A program made the translations under genes and the position numbers. A stretch of DNA of 64,000 bases from Homalodisca vitripennis (taxonomy: Eukaryota > Arthropoda > Insecta > Hemiptera > Cicadellidae): contig NC_060207.1 of NCBI RefSeq assembly GCF_021130785.1, forward strand, positions 195,477,501 to 195,541,500. Direction: 5' to 3'. Shown in pieces: positions 25,478 to 37,835 of the stretch (position 1 is the first letter of the stretch; every line of letters begins with the position of its first letter). A model generated the notes under the pieces. That model made no database searches and had not been told where the DNA came from. It saw only the letters and a program-made list of their open reading frames with translations.

Positions 25478-27498
25478 CCTCTACTCAGCCAAGATTTAAT
25501 TTCCGGACGCGACGACGCTCGGCGAACTTGAATTTCTAGGGGATATTTGACGTTTCGTGTCTTATGATCTCAACTCGTGTTTACAACGTTTAAAAATTAA
25601 AGTATGTTTCATCACATCGTTAAAATATTTCCAAATTAGAGAAACATCAAACATAAGATTAGGCAGGATTGACTGTGAAAAACTTAATTTATATAATTAG
25701 ATAGATCAATGTCAATGCCGAACTTGTTTGAGAACAGGTTGAATCTTGTAAGACAGATATGACTAAAATATGGAGTTCAAAAAAGGTTTAATTTTAATAT
25801 TTTTTATTTATTACATTGAGCGTTTACAAAACTACTCTCTGATAATCAGAACTGATTGTAATCTGCCATTATAACATAATATTTCTTAACTATTGTCTTG
25901 CATTATAGAGATCTTTTCCTTATTCCAGTATGAGGGTAACGTTCTGTGCTGATATCACGTTTAATGCTCTACTAAATTAAAGTTTTTTATGGCTTTATCG
26001 TTACTTAACATCATTAAAATAACAAATTCGATAATTCAATATCGACATACAGTGTGAATTAAAAGTATGGATACACTCTGTTTATTTTTTTATGGATAAA
26101 GATGGAGTGATAGAACTCTGGGTACCTTTCTGTTGTCACTGTTATAACTTTGCCATTTCCCCAAAATGGGATGTTGTGGGGGCGGCTGAAATTTATTAAA
26201 TGTAAGACCCAATCTACTAGAACCAAACTTCGTTACATTTTTTGGTTCCTAGTTGAATAGCTGGATAAACCTGATTTTGTAACATTACATTACGGACTCA
26301 GAGAAAATCTTTCTTAAAAAAGAATGATTTATTGCGTAATTCATTCAATAAAAATCGTGTAGAAATCGTTTTTTTAATAATATTTAAAGCTAAATCGGGC
26401 TTTCTAAGTAAAAACTTTAGTTTCTTATTCGTCCCTTCGTTAATATCGAACTAGAACTGTCTGACTACCTAAAAGACAGAGATGAATAGAATTTTAAACG
26501 ATCCAATATCCTTGGCTTGAGCAATAAAGTTAAATTTGGCAGACTTAAACGTTACCCTCAGATAATTTGAATTGCTTTACAAAATCCGTTGTAACTTTAG
26601 TTTATTGATCTTGCTCATTAGATTTTAACATTTCCTTCAGAACCCAGGTATATTCAGACAAAGTTATAGAGACAGGAATTTTAATTTTATAGTGAAAAGG
26701 TACTCTAATATACGTGGGAAATAATAAGGCAGCTTTATATTTCAATACATAACACAAATTTTATGAAACTCTGGAGGTACCCCAGTTACTGGAACTGTAA
26801 TATTTTCAGATAATATTCTCACCTAAGAATCTGTAGAGTCAGGGGAGAATAAACCTTTTGGAATAGAACCCTCTGAGCCCAGCTTCCACCAGATCCTATG
26901 AGTCCCGTATTTTGGTTCTTTAGCTTTAAAAACCTTCCAGTCACTTGATACTGCCCCGTATTTTTGAATATTTTGTACTTTGGAACTTGCTTATGAAAAC
27001 ATTGGCTTTTGTAAATATCCTTTCCTGAAATTAAGCACTGCAACCCATAGCCTTTGAAGGGATTTACCAGATTATCATCAGTATCTTGCTTCTTCTGCTA
27101 TTTTCAGTGCTCGGGTCATCAACAGCTCTTGTCATCTTTCTAAAAATGTACAAATTACTTTATATTCTAATATGACAAAATAATAATAATTCAGTTAGCT
27201 ATTTTAAGCTTAGGATACTGTTTTACTCTTTTCATCGGATGTCTGAGAGGAAGACCTTTGAGTTTGGAAAAAGGCATACGAATCACCTTAAAAAAACGCG
27301 TTTTTAAAAGCTCAACCGTATGAACCACAAGGATATAAGTAGGCTGCCCCTATAAAAGGTGAGCTTAGAATGATCCATGACTGGTATTACCAGTTATTAA
27401 AATGTGTTACCTTTTCTCTAGTTCCTTGGTCTCCATAGTTTTTTACATTTTTTTAAAAACACTAGTTTATGTACTGCTAGATATACATTTCTCACCTG
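25478..27498 (+). repeat. Tandem duplication, unit 1 (about 2.02 kb)
   Basis: It begins CCTCTACTCAGCCAAGATTT and recurs immediately downstream as unit 2. The two units align end to end. Most differences are one- or two-base insertions or deletions, many in homopolymers, with fewer substitutions. No protein domain was recognised in either unit; the minus-strand frame 26819-27043 is broken by indels in unit 2. Confidence 0.96.
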
Positions 27499-29541
27499 TC
27501 CTCTACTCATGCCCAAGATTTAAATTTACGGACGCGACGACGCTCAGCGAACTTGAATTTCCCAGGGGATATTTGACGTTTCCGTGTCTTATGATCTCAA
27601 CTCGTGTTTATAACGTTTAAAAATTAAAGTATGTTTTCATCACATCGTTAAAATATTTCAAAATTAGAGAAAACATAAGATTAGGCAGGATTAAACTGTG
27701 AAAAACTTAATTTATATAATTAGATAGATCCATGTCAATGCCGAACTTGTTTGAGAACAGGTTGAATCTGTAAGACAGATATGACTAAATATGGAGTTCA
27801 AAAAAGGTTTAATTTTAATATTTTTGATTTATTACATTGAGCGTTTACAAAAACTACTCTCTGATAATCAGAACTGATTGTAATCTGCCATTATAACATA
27901 GATATTTTCTTAACTATTGTCTTGAATTATAGAGATCCTTTTTCAATTATTCCAGTATTTATAGATAATCACGTTTAATGCTCTAATAAATTACAGTTTT
28001 TTATGGCCTTTAATCGTTACTTAACATCATTAAAATAACAAATTCGGATAATTCAATATCGACATACAGTGTGAATTAAACGTATGGATACACTCTGTTT
28101 ATTTTTTATGGATAAAGATGGAGTGATAGAGACTCTGGGTACCTTTCTGTTGGTCACTGTTAGGAACTTTTGCCATTCCCGAAAATGGGATGTTGTGGGG
28201 GCGGCTGAAATTTATTAAATGTAAGAACCAATCTACTAGAACAAATCTTCGTTACATTTTTTGGTTCCTAGTTGAATTGCTGGATAAACCTGATTTTGTA
28301 CATTTTAAACCCAAATTTTTTTTACGGGGGGAACCTCAGAAATAATCTTTCATTAAACAAGATTGATTTATTGCGGTAACTTCATTCAATAAAAAATCGT
28401 GTAGAAATCGTTTTTTTTTTTTAATAATATTTAAAGCTAAATCGGGCTTTTCTAAGTAAAACCTTTAGTTTTTTATATCGTCCCTTCGTTAAAATCGAAC
28501 TAGAACTGTCTGACTACTAAAAAAGACAGAGATGAATAGAATTTTAAATGGTCCAATATCCTTGTCTTGAGCAATAAAGGTAAATTTTGCAGACTGAAAA
28601 CGTTACCCTCAGATAATTTGAATTGCTTTACAAAATCCGTATGTAACTTTAGTTTATTGATCTTGCTCATTAGATTTTAACATTTCTTCAGAAACCCAGG
28701 TATATTCAGACAAAGTTATAGAGAACAGGAATTTTAATTTTATAGTGAAAAGGTACTCTAATATACTTGGGAAATATTAAGGCAGCTTTATATTTGAATA
28801 CATAACACAAATTTTATGAAACTCTGGAGGTACCCCAGTTACTGGAACTGTAATATTTTCAGATAATATTCTTACATACGAATCTGTAGAGTCAGGGGAG
28901 AATAACACCTTTTGGAATGGATCCCTCTGAGCCAGCTTCCACCAGATCCCTATGAGTCCCGTAATTATTTTGGTTCTTTAGCTTTAAAAACCTTTCCAGT
29001 CACTTGATACTGCCCCCGTATTTTGAAATATTTTGTACTTTGGAACTTGCTTATGAAACATTGGCTTTTGTAAATATCCTTTCCTGAAATTAAGCTCTGC
29101 AAACCCATAGCCTTTGAAGGGATTTACCATTATCATCAGTATCATTGCTTCTTCTTGCTATTTTCAGTGCTCGGGTCATCAACAGCTCTTCGTCATCTTT
29201 CTAAATGTACAAATTACTTAGTCTAATATGACAAAATAATAATAATATCAGTTAGCTATTTTAAGCTTAGATACTGTTTTACCTCTTTTCATCGGATGTC
29301 TGAGAGGAAGACCTTCCAGTTTGGAAAAAGGCATACGAATCACCTTAAAACGCGTTCTTAAAGCCAACCGTATGAACACAAGGATATAAGTAGGCTGCCC
29401 TATAAAACGTGAGCTAAGAATGATCCATGACTGGTATTCCAGTTATTAAAATGTGTTTGACTTTTTCCTCTAGTTCCTTGGTCTCCATAGTTTTACATTT
29501 TTATCAATAGTTTATTACTGCTAGATATACACTTCTCACCT
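27499..29541 (+). repeat. Tandem duplication, unit 2 (about 2.04 kb)
   Basis: It begins CCTCTACTCATGCCCAAGAT and ends TTCTCACCTA, directly abutting unit 1. It differs from unit 1 mainly by single-base indels. The frame 27402-27620 spans the junction and has no support as a gene. Confidence 0.96.
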
Positions 29542-32100
29542 ATCGCATTGTGTTATTAATTTTAAATGCCTTATGTATATTTGAACAGTTCTGCGTGGAT
29601 ATTGTAGCTGTGGTTATTTTACCATAATGATGTTAAAGAACAGTTAGTAACAAAATTGGTTCGAAGAGCATATACATATATATTGGATCATATAATTTAC
29701 TGAGGCATCGTTATAAAATAACTTGTAAACGCCTTCTTCTATCTCTACAGTTTTTCTTCTATCCTTTGCGATAACTACAATATGATAATTTGGTACATTT
29801 TCTAAATGACACTGTACAGTAATTTCTTTGCCATTTGTATTCAGTATAAATTAGTATGAAATTTTATCTTAGAAGTAAACATCATAAAATATCGTAAAGT
29901 AGTAAATACTTTGAAAATTATACTTTAACCGAAGCACTTTTTTAGCTCAATATGTAAGTTCAGTCCAGGTTACACAAACCTATACCGTACTGCCTGGGAG
30001 TCAGGCAAAGAGCAATATACAATAAATGGTTTTGTTAAACCAATTATTGGTTTGTTAAGCAAGTGAACAAGTACACGAAAATAGCATTAATATACAAGGA
30101 TCAGGAGCACGAACACCTAGAAATAGAGCAAAACGGAATTACAATATCCTGAGTTGTCTAGTGTTTGTTTCAGAAGTGAGTCAAGCGTAACTAATAAAGC
30201 AGGATAGCTTGGTAATAGAAACGACAGTTTCAGGACGCAAAGTCGTTTGCCAGCGTAGTAAAACTGTTTGAGACATTGCTGTGTAGAATTAAGCACATGG
30301 CTGATATAGGTATTGTCGTTGAAATTAAGTATAAAACTCGTTCTTACTGTAAATCTTTACGAATTGAAGTATCCCTTCCGGCAAAGTCAGAAGAAATATG
30401 TATATATTTTACATGTGGCCCTCATGTGTAAATGCCATACAAAAGATGCGTTTTTAGTTCAGGTATTTAATTTAAACAACTCAACGAACAATTACTGTCA
30501 ATGTTACGAATTCTAACTAAAGAATTACAATTTATACTTTTTAAATACAAAGTTGCCCGTTTCTTTTCTCCAAATGCATTACAAAATCGAACATAGTAGG
30601 TTTAAAATCATATTTAAACTTTACAAATAAATAATGAAAAATTATTGGTAATATCATTTCATAATAAATATTTATTTATACCAAAAGAGCAATATATTCA
30701 TCAAATATTATATCGATGAATCGGATGGTTTCATACTTTCACCTAAATTCTTTATTCCATATTTAATTAAAATTTTACAAACTAAATATCAATACATTTT
30801 CATCTGTTATAGCCGTCATCTTTTTTAGTAATTACTTCTTTATCCAGTTTTAAATATTTTTATCAATGCAAAGAGAAATTATAGAACTACATCTACCAAT
30901 TAAAATACGTATTTACTATTGTTATGTTATATTTCTGCACCTGATATAAATATCAGATCACACTAAATATCCAACTTTTTAAACTCATAGTATCATATTT
31001 GGATTATATGAGTCTACTGTATTACCTTACTACTATTTCGTAATGTAACAGGTAATGCAGTAATGTAACTCAACTCTAGTATTCGTTCAATAAGTTTATA
31101 TGATTATCTATTTGTAAGCAATCATACCTACATGTACAAAGCGATTTTCTAGAACATTTTGCATATGTTCACCAACGAACATTAACTACCAGATAAGTCT
31201 CGTAATCCGTAATTTTTATTTAATTTTAGCAATAAATAATCTCATTATTTTGTTCTTTTTTAATTAATCTTTTTAAATTTTGTATATTTATGGATATTGA
31301 ATTTGGTTAAAAGATGGGTTTAAGGCGACTAATAAGTACAAGAAGCAAAAATTAGATAACAATACAAGTATTTTCGAATTGTCCTGGTGTTTCAAAATTT
31401 TATAATATTTTACAATACACATATACTGCGATTATTTTCTACAGTCTTTAGAGAATTAACTCAGCTTCAGAGCATGGTGTAAATGAATGGAATAAAATTC
31501 ATATTCCAACTCAGCTTTAGAGTCGTCTTTAATACTTCATTAATATACTTGAGATAAGAGCTATGTACGTAAAATTATTGCAAATCCTATTAAGCTGAGT
31601 TACAGATTACATTGGAGGAAATAAATCCATGTACTGCTCAACATCATCAATCGTAACCGAGAAACGAGAAACCACAAATGCGAATAAACCACATATTGAA
31701 AACTCCAACTACTACAATTGCTGAAACATTGTTTATCGACCACAACGATATTGAGCTTTCGAAATTTTCATCATTTCACTATTATGCAATATGAATTAAA
31801 AATTTTGTTCAGAGCTTTGAAGTATATGTTTTTTATTTATCTGTGACGTTAACGATAGTTGTTTATAAGGCTGTGTTAACTTTTTAGTTTCGTATTTGTA
31901 TAAACTGAATACATATTTACCTGTCGTTATTGACTGAGATATGAGTGTTGAAACAGGGATCAATATCAATTCTTCTTTGTCTTTTAAAGCAATGGTGGCA
32001 GCCAGAAGAGATGCCAGGTGATCGTGGGAATTTCTCACTGAGTGAGATCTTCCAAAGTGACAGCGGTGGAGCAACCGAATTTTCTGGACACAGCTTAGGT
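29542..32100. other. Unrecognised stretch with one dispersed-repeat fragment
   Basis: The only recognisable item is a diverged piece of the 7385-7640 repeat at about 30365-30440 (CCCTTCCGGCAAAGTCAGAAG). Minus-strand frame 31796-32146 shows no known domain. Confidence 0.5.
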
Positions 32101-32107
32101 ATAGTGG

Positions 32108-32156
32108 GGAGGGTTGAATCAATGTGAATTTTGAGTTTAGTCCCATTTCACCCTAT
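32108..32156 (+). repeat. Solo end of the hammerhead-bearing TIR family
   Basis: AGGGTTGAATCAATGTGAAT and TTGAGTTTAGTCCCATTTCACC match the left terminal inverted repeat at 3326-3372. No interior or second end was found nearby. Confidence 0.6.
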
Positions 32157-32435
32157 AAAATTCGCACTAATTCAACTCTTTTCTCCATAGCTATGTTATT
32201 TGTAGAAAACTCGGTTGCTCTGTGATGTGCCATTGTCTTGCAAAACTGTATCGCGTAGACTCATGTGACAGTAAAGTATTGGCACTTTTTAGTAGCCTGT
32301 CTAATTGTTTAAAATTATTTAGTATACAATTATTGAAAATTTCTATCGCTTCTGCATAAGTGCGCTGTAAAATAAACACCCTGTAACACTGTAAGATGAA
32401 GTGTTTGTTCTCACAATTTTGAACAACTTCAGCCC

Positions 32436-32506
32436 TCATTGTTCGGCGTTTCACTGTGTGAAATCCCCCACGCGTTACGATAATCCTAATCTGGTTTACT
32501 CAGTAG
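32436..32506 (-). repeat. Left member of a widely spaced inverted repeat
   Basis: Its reverse complement matches 36218-36285: GTAAACCAGATTAGGATTAT, then GTAACGCGTG, then CAGTGAAAC, about 63 bp at high identity, 3.8 kb apart. Confidence 0.8.
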
Positions 32507-33149
32507 ACTCACTGAAAATATTAATAACGGTTTCTTAACTATTTCTCTCTAAACATGTCTCTGAATAATGGGTTTGTTTGGGTGTTGTACCAAGTGAAAG
32601 TAATGTAGTGTTGTACCGTACACATTTTGGCGATGCTCAACTAAGATTGTAATTCATACAAAACGATGTATTCTTAAAAAAATATATTATTTAAAACTCT
32701 TGTTTTATTTGTGAGTGGTGTAGTTCCACTTCAACATGGAATTTATAAAGTTATATACAACTTTGTAAACAGTTTCTTTAAACACCGTTTTTCAACAAGC
32801 ATCTTAAAAATCTTAGTTTACCTTCAAGTATATAGATGCTGGTATAATAACTCGACCGATCATGGACGTCTCACCTCTGTACTCAAAATGAGGATTTCAG
32901 TTTGCATCGTCTCTGACCGTATTCATTGAACGAGGGTGCATGCGAGAGGAGGGTCAGATGACCCGCTTGTGGTAGGCTGCTTCAGCGTTATTTCGTCTCT
33001 TCAGACACAGATAGGCAACAAATTTTAGTTGCCACTGTGTTACAGCTTTCCCAGTTTAAGCTTGAGGGATTTATAGCAGTTTAAACTCGACTACAGAAAT
33101 AAAATGGAACAATACGGCTTTTTTGACATAGACCACCTATAGACAATAT

Positions 33150-33450
33150 GACATTGGTAAAGTGGGAAGGGTTTTATGGGCGTGCACAGGTCTGCTGTAC
33201 TTTGAAATCGTGTCCAAAACATTGTAGTGCACACAATTGTGCACCTGATGAGACAATAGGAACAGCTACATCAGTAGCACTTGCCTTTGTATTCTATGTA
33301 CCTTTGGTGTCGAAACGATACATAAAGTTAATTTTGATCTTCTTTATCGTCGACTTATTTTAGATCCAATCACACGGACGCGTACTCCAGATTCCTGACG
33401 TCAAGTTTGTTATAGCGTCAGATTTCAGGCGGTGCACTAAGTGGAAGCAC
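33150..33450 (+). mobile_element. Diverged copy of the hammerhead-bearing TIR family
   Basis: Downstream of the ribozyme core it follows the 3326-3665 element in order: TCTTCTTTATCGTCGAC, then CCAGATTCCTGACGTCAAG, then GTGCACTAAGTGGAAGCACC. The terminal repeats are eroded, so its edges are approximate. The frame 33148-33363 has no domain. Confidence 0.6.
33221..33319 (+). ncRNA. Candidate type III hammerhead ribozyme
   Basis: All core pieces occur in the canonical order. Stem III 5' strand is ATTG (33221-33224). The cleavage triplet GUA is at 33224-33226. Stem I is GTGCAC/GTGCAC (33227-33232 with 33239-33244), 6 perfect pairs closed by a 6-nt loop. CUGAUGA is at 33245-33251. Stem II is GACA/TGTC (33252-33255 with 33308-33311), with G-C next to the core. 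GAAA is at 33312-33315, then stem III 3' strand CGAT (33316-33319). A15.1 pairs U16.1, and three Watson-Crick plus one G-U pair follow. The stem II loop is long (52 nt) but contains its own perfect hairpin GCTAC/GTAGC. Stem III is short, so in-vitro activity may be modest. The homologous core at 45401-46021 supports it. Confidence 0.7.
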
Positions 33451-36217
33451 CTGGACTAGATATCCGCATTGAATATTTATTGAATATTTCATTTTTTAAG
33501 GTATTCCTGAATATTTCTAATGTTTATCTAGACATCTTAACCTTACATAATAGGGGGCTTTTGCAAATATTTTCGTTTTGTCAAATTTCTTTATTTGGAT
33601 TGAAAACTGTGTTTGCTACAGCAGAGTTTCCATGCTTTGACGTTTCCAAAATTTTGACATATACAACAGGTGAGTTTACTGAACTTTATCGTGATTGATA
33701 AAAGCCCAACCCACCGCTTAAATAACCAACAGTGATCCATGTGGCTTTTTACTACAGGCCGCCCATCTTTTGACGATATGGCTTTGCTTTTTTATTTACT
33801 TACTTTCTTGACTACTTTTAAGTGTTTATCTTATTATAACAGGGTTACAATTTATTTATCTCCTAACAGGCTTCGCTGAGGTTTTATGCAAGCTTTAAAG
33901 TCTATAACTCATTTCACTTTTGAGCTATCAAACATACAGATACGTAAACAATTCTACAGACAACACGTTTTTCCATCTTCTCCAGTTGCAGCCTTTGCTA
34001 ACAATCAAACAATTAAACTGGGACAGTAGGATATTTATGTAAGCTTCTTACGTAAAGTTCTATTGCGTATTTAGTTTGGAAACTGTATTCAAATACTTAT
34101 TTTTCCTAGTTTTCCTTATTTTAGCGTCTCAATTGCTTGATGTGTTCACTTACACGTATTGCCATCCATGAACAAAATATATTATGTTGTTAACTGGGAG
34201 ATAAGCAACGAAAACAAACTTGTTTAAAGTCAAACTATTTGCGTTCAAAAATAATAAAATTTTCGGTTTTGGAAAGCTTCCCCTTTACTTTATTTTATTT
34301 CAAGATATCTTATTTTACATTACATGCTGATAATCGTTACATTACAAATATACATTACAAGTATCGTTAGAATCCAAACTTATCGATAAGATCAATCTTA
34401 TGAGAATTTATTAATGTTTAATGTTTAATATATTAGTGTATTAATGTTACACTAGGTTTTGGTTAATTTTCTTAAAATAGAATATCTTTAATAACTTGTG
34501 AGCAAATAATAAGTACTTACAGTATACACATTAAACCGTTGTTGTGTAATAATGCATTCATAGTGGATGAACAGTTACTAAAACAGTATTTTCAAAAGTA
34601 ATGGAGACCCTAATAGCTATGTTGTAAAACTTTTAAATGTGTTTACATGTTATTATCTTTTAATAATAATTCTATTACAATATCAAATACTAAATATATA
34701 GGATTACGCCAAAGTAGTTTTGGCCCTGTGCTTCGTCGACATAAAGTTTTTAGATCAAACTAAAACATGATTTAATTGGTTAATGCGCCTGCGTTTTAAT
34801 TGAATCATTGATTAGGCGTAGATGATGTTTAATCCTATTACTATAGTAACTGTACTTTAAGCTGATTACATACGGGATTAATTAATAATGACATATCCTC
34901 TTCATTGACTCACATTTCTTAATCTCGTATCAAACAGATTAGATACCCAAGTTTGAAAGCTAACCCCAAATTAACCCGTAGAGCTACTATAACGGGAGTT
35001 ACATGAAAATATAGCGTTTTTATTTTTGCATTCAGGCATATAAAACAAATATTTTCCAAACAATTAATTCTAGTTTTCATGTAAATAGCAACGAAAAGAG
35101 CTATCGTTTTTTTGGCACAATCAAACTGTAATTTGAATACTCATAACTTAGAGTCTTGTGATCCGTTAAGAGCACATTTTTATAAAAGTTTTTTTACAAG
35201 TGTACTATATTTTAGTAAAACATTTTAGCATTAAAAAAAATATTTTTTATCGATTTATTATCTTAACTTTTATTCTTGACCGGGTGGTTAAAAATATTCT
35301 GCAATGGTCTTGTTATAAAGCTTATAGAGTCATTATCTTGGTAAACATTTTCAAACCACTTTTTAAAATATTTAATTATTATTAACCATATATTCAATTG
35401 AAAACCTTTTGTTAATTGTGCAGTTGCCGGCACTCATTTTAACATGAGAGCCGCTTGACTGGCGAGGTAAACCAGTTTGTAAAACTACCCGTTCACTGTA
35501 TCACTAGTATCACTGCTTTCAAACAACAGTTCTTTCAAAAACGAACCATTTTTTATGTGAATTGGTAGTCAAAACGAATTATTTTAAGATATAAAGAATA
35601 AAGAATTGGTTACAGTATAATTTTACAAACATTCTGAATACCGGGATTCTAAAATGAATAGTTTTCAGATCTAGTAAAGTGTCATTCTACTAAAGACAAA
35701 ATAAACAAAGCAATAATTGAAATGTAAATCAAAGTTCCTGCAAGTTAGCAAAATATTATCGTGATAGTACTTGCGCATATACAGTTTATATATAATTTGT
35801 CGAATTTTGAATCAGAAACAAAATATTGTTTCCAATTGAATTTTTTTTTTTATTTAAAGTTATTTAAAGGCAAATGTCATATGTATTAGCAATCTAAACA
35901 GCGTGATTCTAATGAGGAGTTCTTATCTGTATAAAGTTTGCGATCTCGATGTTGAATTAAGATTAGATTGAGGGGAGTACAATGTAAGAATGGCATAATT
36001 ATTTGAAAATATGCGGTACATAAAAACAAGTATTTGAAATATTTCCAGATCCCACTACAAACAATTATTTATGAACGAATTGGAATCCTCGCAGTTTATC
36101 AACAAAAATGTTTAATGCTTGTGGCACACAATACAGGCATTACTGAAATACTTTCCATACACCCAACAAAAACATTGTTTAGAGAGAAACTGTTTATTAT
36201 TGTTGTTTATAATTGTA
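33451..36217. other. Unrecognised stretch with one dispersed-repeat fragment
   Basis: A diverged member of the 8800-9135 family lies at about 33880-34020 (TCTATAACTCATTTCAC, then GCAGCCTTTGCTAACAATCA). Otherwise nothing is supported. Confidence 0.5.
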
Positions 36218-36285
36218 CTCTGTAAACCAGATTAGGATTATTGTAACGCGTGATGAATTTTAAACAGTGAAACACCGGACATATA
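36218..36285 (+). repeat. Right member of a widely spaced inverted repeat
   Basis: Inverted partner of 32436-32506. Either two independent copies of one short repeat or the eroded ends of a 3.8-kb DNA transposon; no transposase was recognised between them. Confidence 0.8.
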
Positions 36286-37029
36286 TGAGGCCATATGTGT
36301 TTGATAACAAATACGAGAACTGTTCAACATTTAACGTTACAAGAGTGTTTTTATTCCAGAATGCTTATTTAAGAGGATTAGTATATCATAATTTATGTAA
36401 TATGTTTTTATAAAGTTAAATATGCGATAACAAGTATTAAAACTTCATTGCCAAACACACGATACATATTTCTGGCAGTTTCAGTGGCCTTTTTACTCCA
36501 GAACGGAATATTATTTCATATTGGACAAAAAATACCTTTATTTAAATGTTATATAAAAATGACGATAGTTATTTAGTCCAACAGTTCAAATGCAATATGA
36601 AAATAAACTCAAAATTAAGAGAATAAATTGGTCATATGAAACTGATTCTGATAGGCTCCCCTCTACAGAGATTGGTTGCATGCAACCAACACTAATGTTA
36701 TCTTTGGTAAGAAAAGTCCGGGATTTATCACTGAGACTCGTAAATTTCTTGAGATCTTCAACTTTTTCTAAAGATTTGAACACATTCATTCATAAACTGG
36801 CATATTTAAAAGTGTCAAACCATGGCATTATCAAAATAGGAACAGAGTGGACTTTGAAAGAACCTGCCAGCAATTGGTTTAAGTGTTTTTTATAGTACTC
36901 GTATTATAGCCTGTTTTTATAACTAGTTGTGAATGATTTACACATCTGGTAGTCGCATAGTCGTACAAAGGATGGAACAAAGATGGCTATTCAGGAATTA
37001 TATGGTCCAAACTATAAATAACCATCCCT
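36286..37029. other. Unrecognised stretch
   Basis: Two opposing frames overlap at 36586-36895; neither has a domain I recognise, and the overlap suggests chance. Confidence 0.5.
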
Positions 37030-37104
37030 AGCTCTAGTTCACCTTCGTTTTAGTGCAGAGTATCTAATCTGACGCAGCACAGACTTGACTCCTGGGATCT
37101 AGAG
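37030..37104 (+). repeat. Fragment of the hammerhead-bearing TIR family
   Basis: TAGTTCACCTTCGTTTTAGTGCAG resembles the family terminal repeat, and AGACTTGACTCCTGGGATCT matches the segment at 45310-45331 (GACTTGACTCCTGGAATCT). Confidence 0.6.
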
Positions 37105-37199
37105 TTATTTTGGTATGAATAGATCCAAAAAATTGAACTATTTACATCGTTACTCTCTGATATTGATGATAGTAATTATTGTAACCTGTTTCTTATGAA

Positions 37200-37835
37200 G
37201 CTCTCCAGAAATTAATGTTTGCGCATGATCTCCACAAAACCTCTCCGTAGGTAGCATTTTAGATATATTATATCATAATACCCCAATATCAATATAACAA
37301 ATGGGCAGCATTTGGCTAAAGATCCCATTACACTTACAGAGACTAATTTGGTGCGAACTGAATTAATGTAAACATTTCAAGTCAACCCTCGATCAAACTG
37401 TAAACCAGGAATATTACAGAATGGACTCCAAGTATGGATTTTGCCACAATGATGGCCGGCCCATTTGCTGAAATCATTGGCCGAAAAGCTACATTTAACA
37501 CGTTTGATATTGAAGAGGTCGTTTTGAGATTGCAGCTGTGGAAATATTGCATTTTGTTGTCCAGGTCAACAAAAGCCTTTTATTCCAAAACTTTCTTTCC
37601 TTTTTACTTTCCTTCAGAGAGTCGTATTATCAGCACATTGCACAATGTCCCCGTGTACATATTCAATTTGATTTAAATAGACAAGAAAAAGAAGCGGGCT
37701 GAGAATGGAACCTAGAGGGACCCTATAAACTCATTTCAATTGGGCTTGAAATTTGATGTTGTTGTTTGAATAACCCTTATGTGGCTTAGAAAAAAGCTGT
37801 AGGACCACGCCTCGAATACCAAGCAAGGATATTTT
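37200..37835 (-). pseudogene. Non-LTR retrotransposon reverse transcriptase fragment
   Basis: Conceptual minus-strand translation across several frames gives the LINE reverse-transcriptase series. GIRGVVLQLF comes first, then a stretch around 37610-37720 reading VPLGSILSPLLFLVYLNQIE (family: GVPQGS.LGPLLFL.Y.ND). Next is CADNTTL in place of the FADDT box, with the second catalytic aspartate changed to asparagine. NLKTTSSISNVLNVAFRP follows at about 37470-37540, then DRGLTWNVYINSVRTKL at about 37350. Frameshifts and stops interrupt it throughout, so it is dead. The style fits the CR1/Jockey superfamily, but the clade is uncertain. The plus-strand frame at 37434-37676 is its shadow. Confidence 0.82.

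Noticed and set aside
33345..33351. Type I reading of the 33-kb ribozyme, using CGATA/TATCG as stem III and GUC at 33349-33351
   Set aside because: Stem I would then have only one pair; the type III reading gives six stem I pairs and fits the second copy.
36586..36895. Overlapping frames on both strands
   Set aside because: Mutually overlapping, no family motif; treated as chance.
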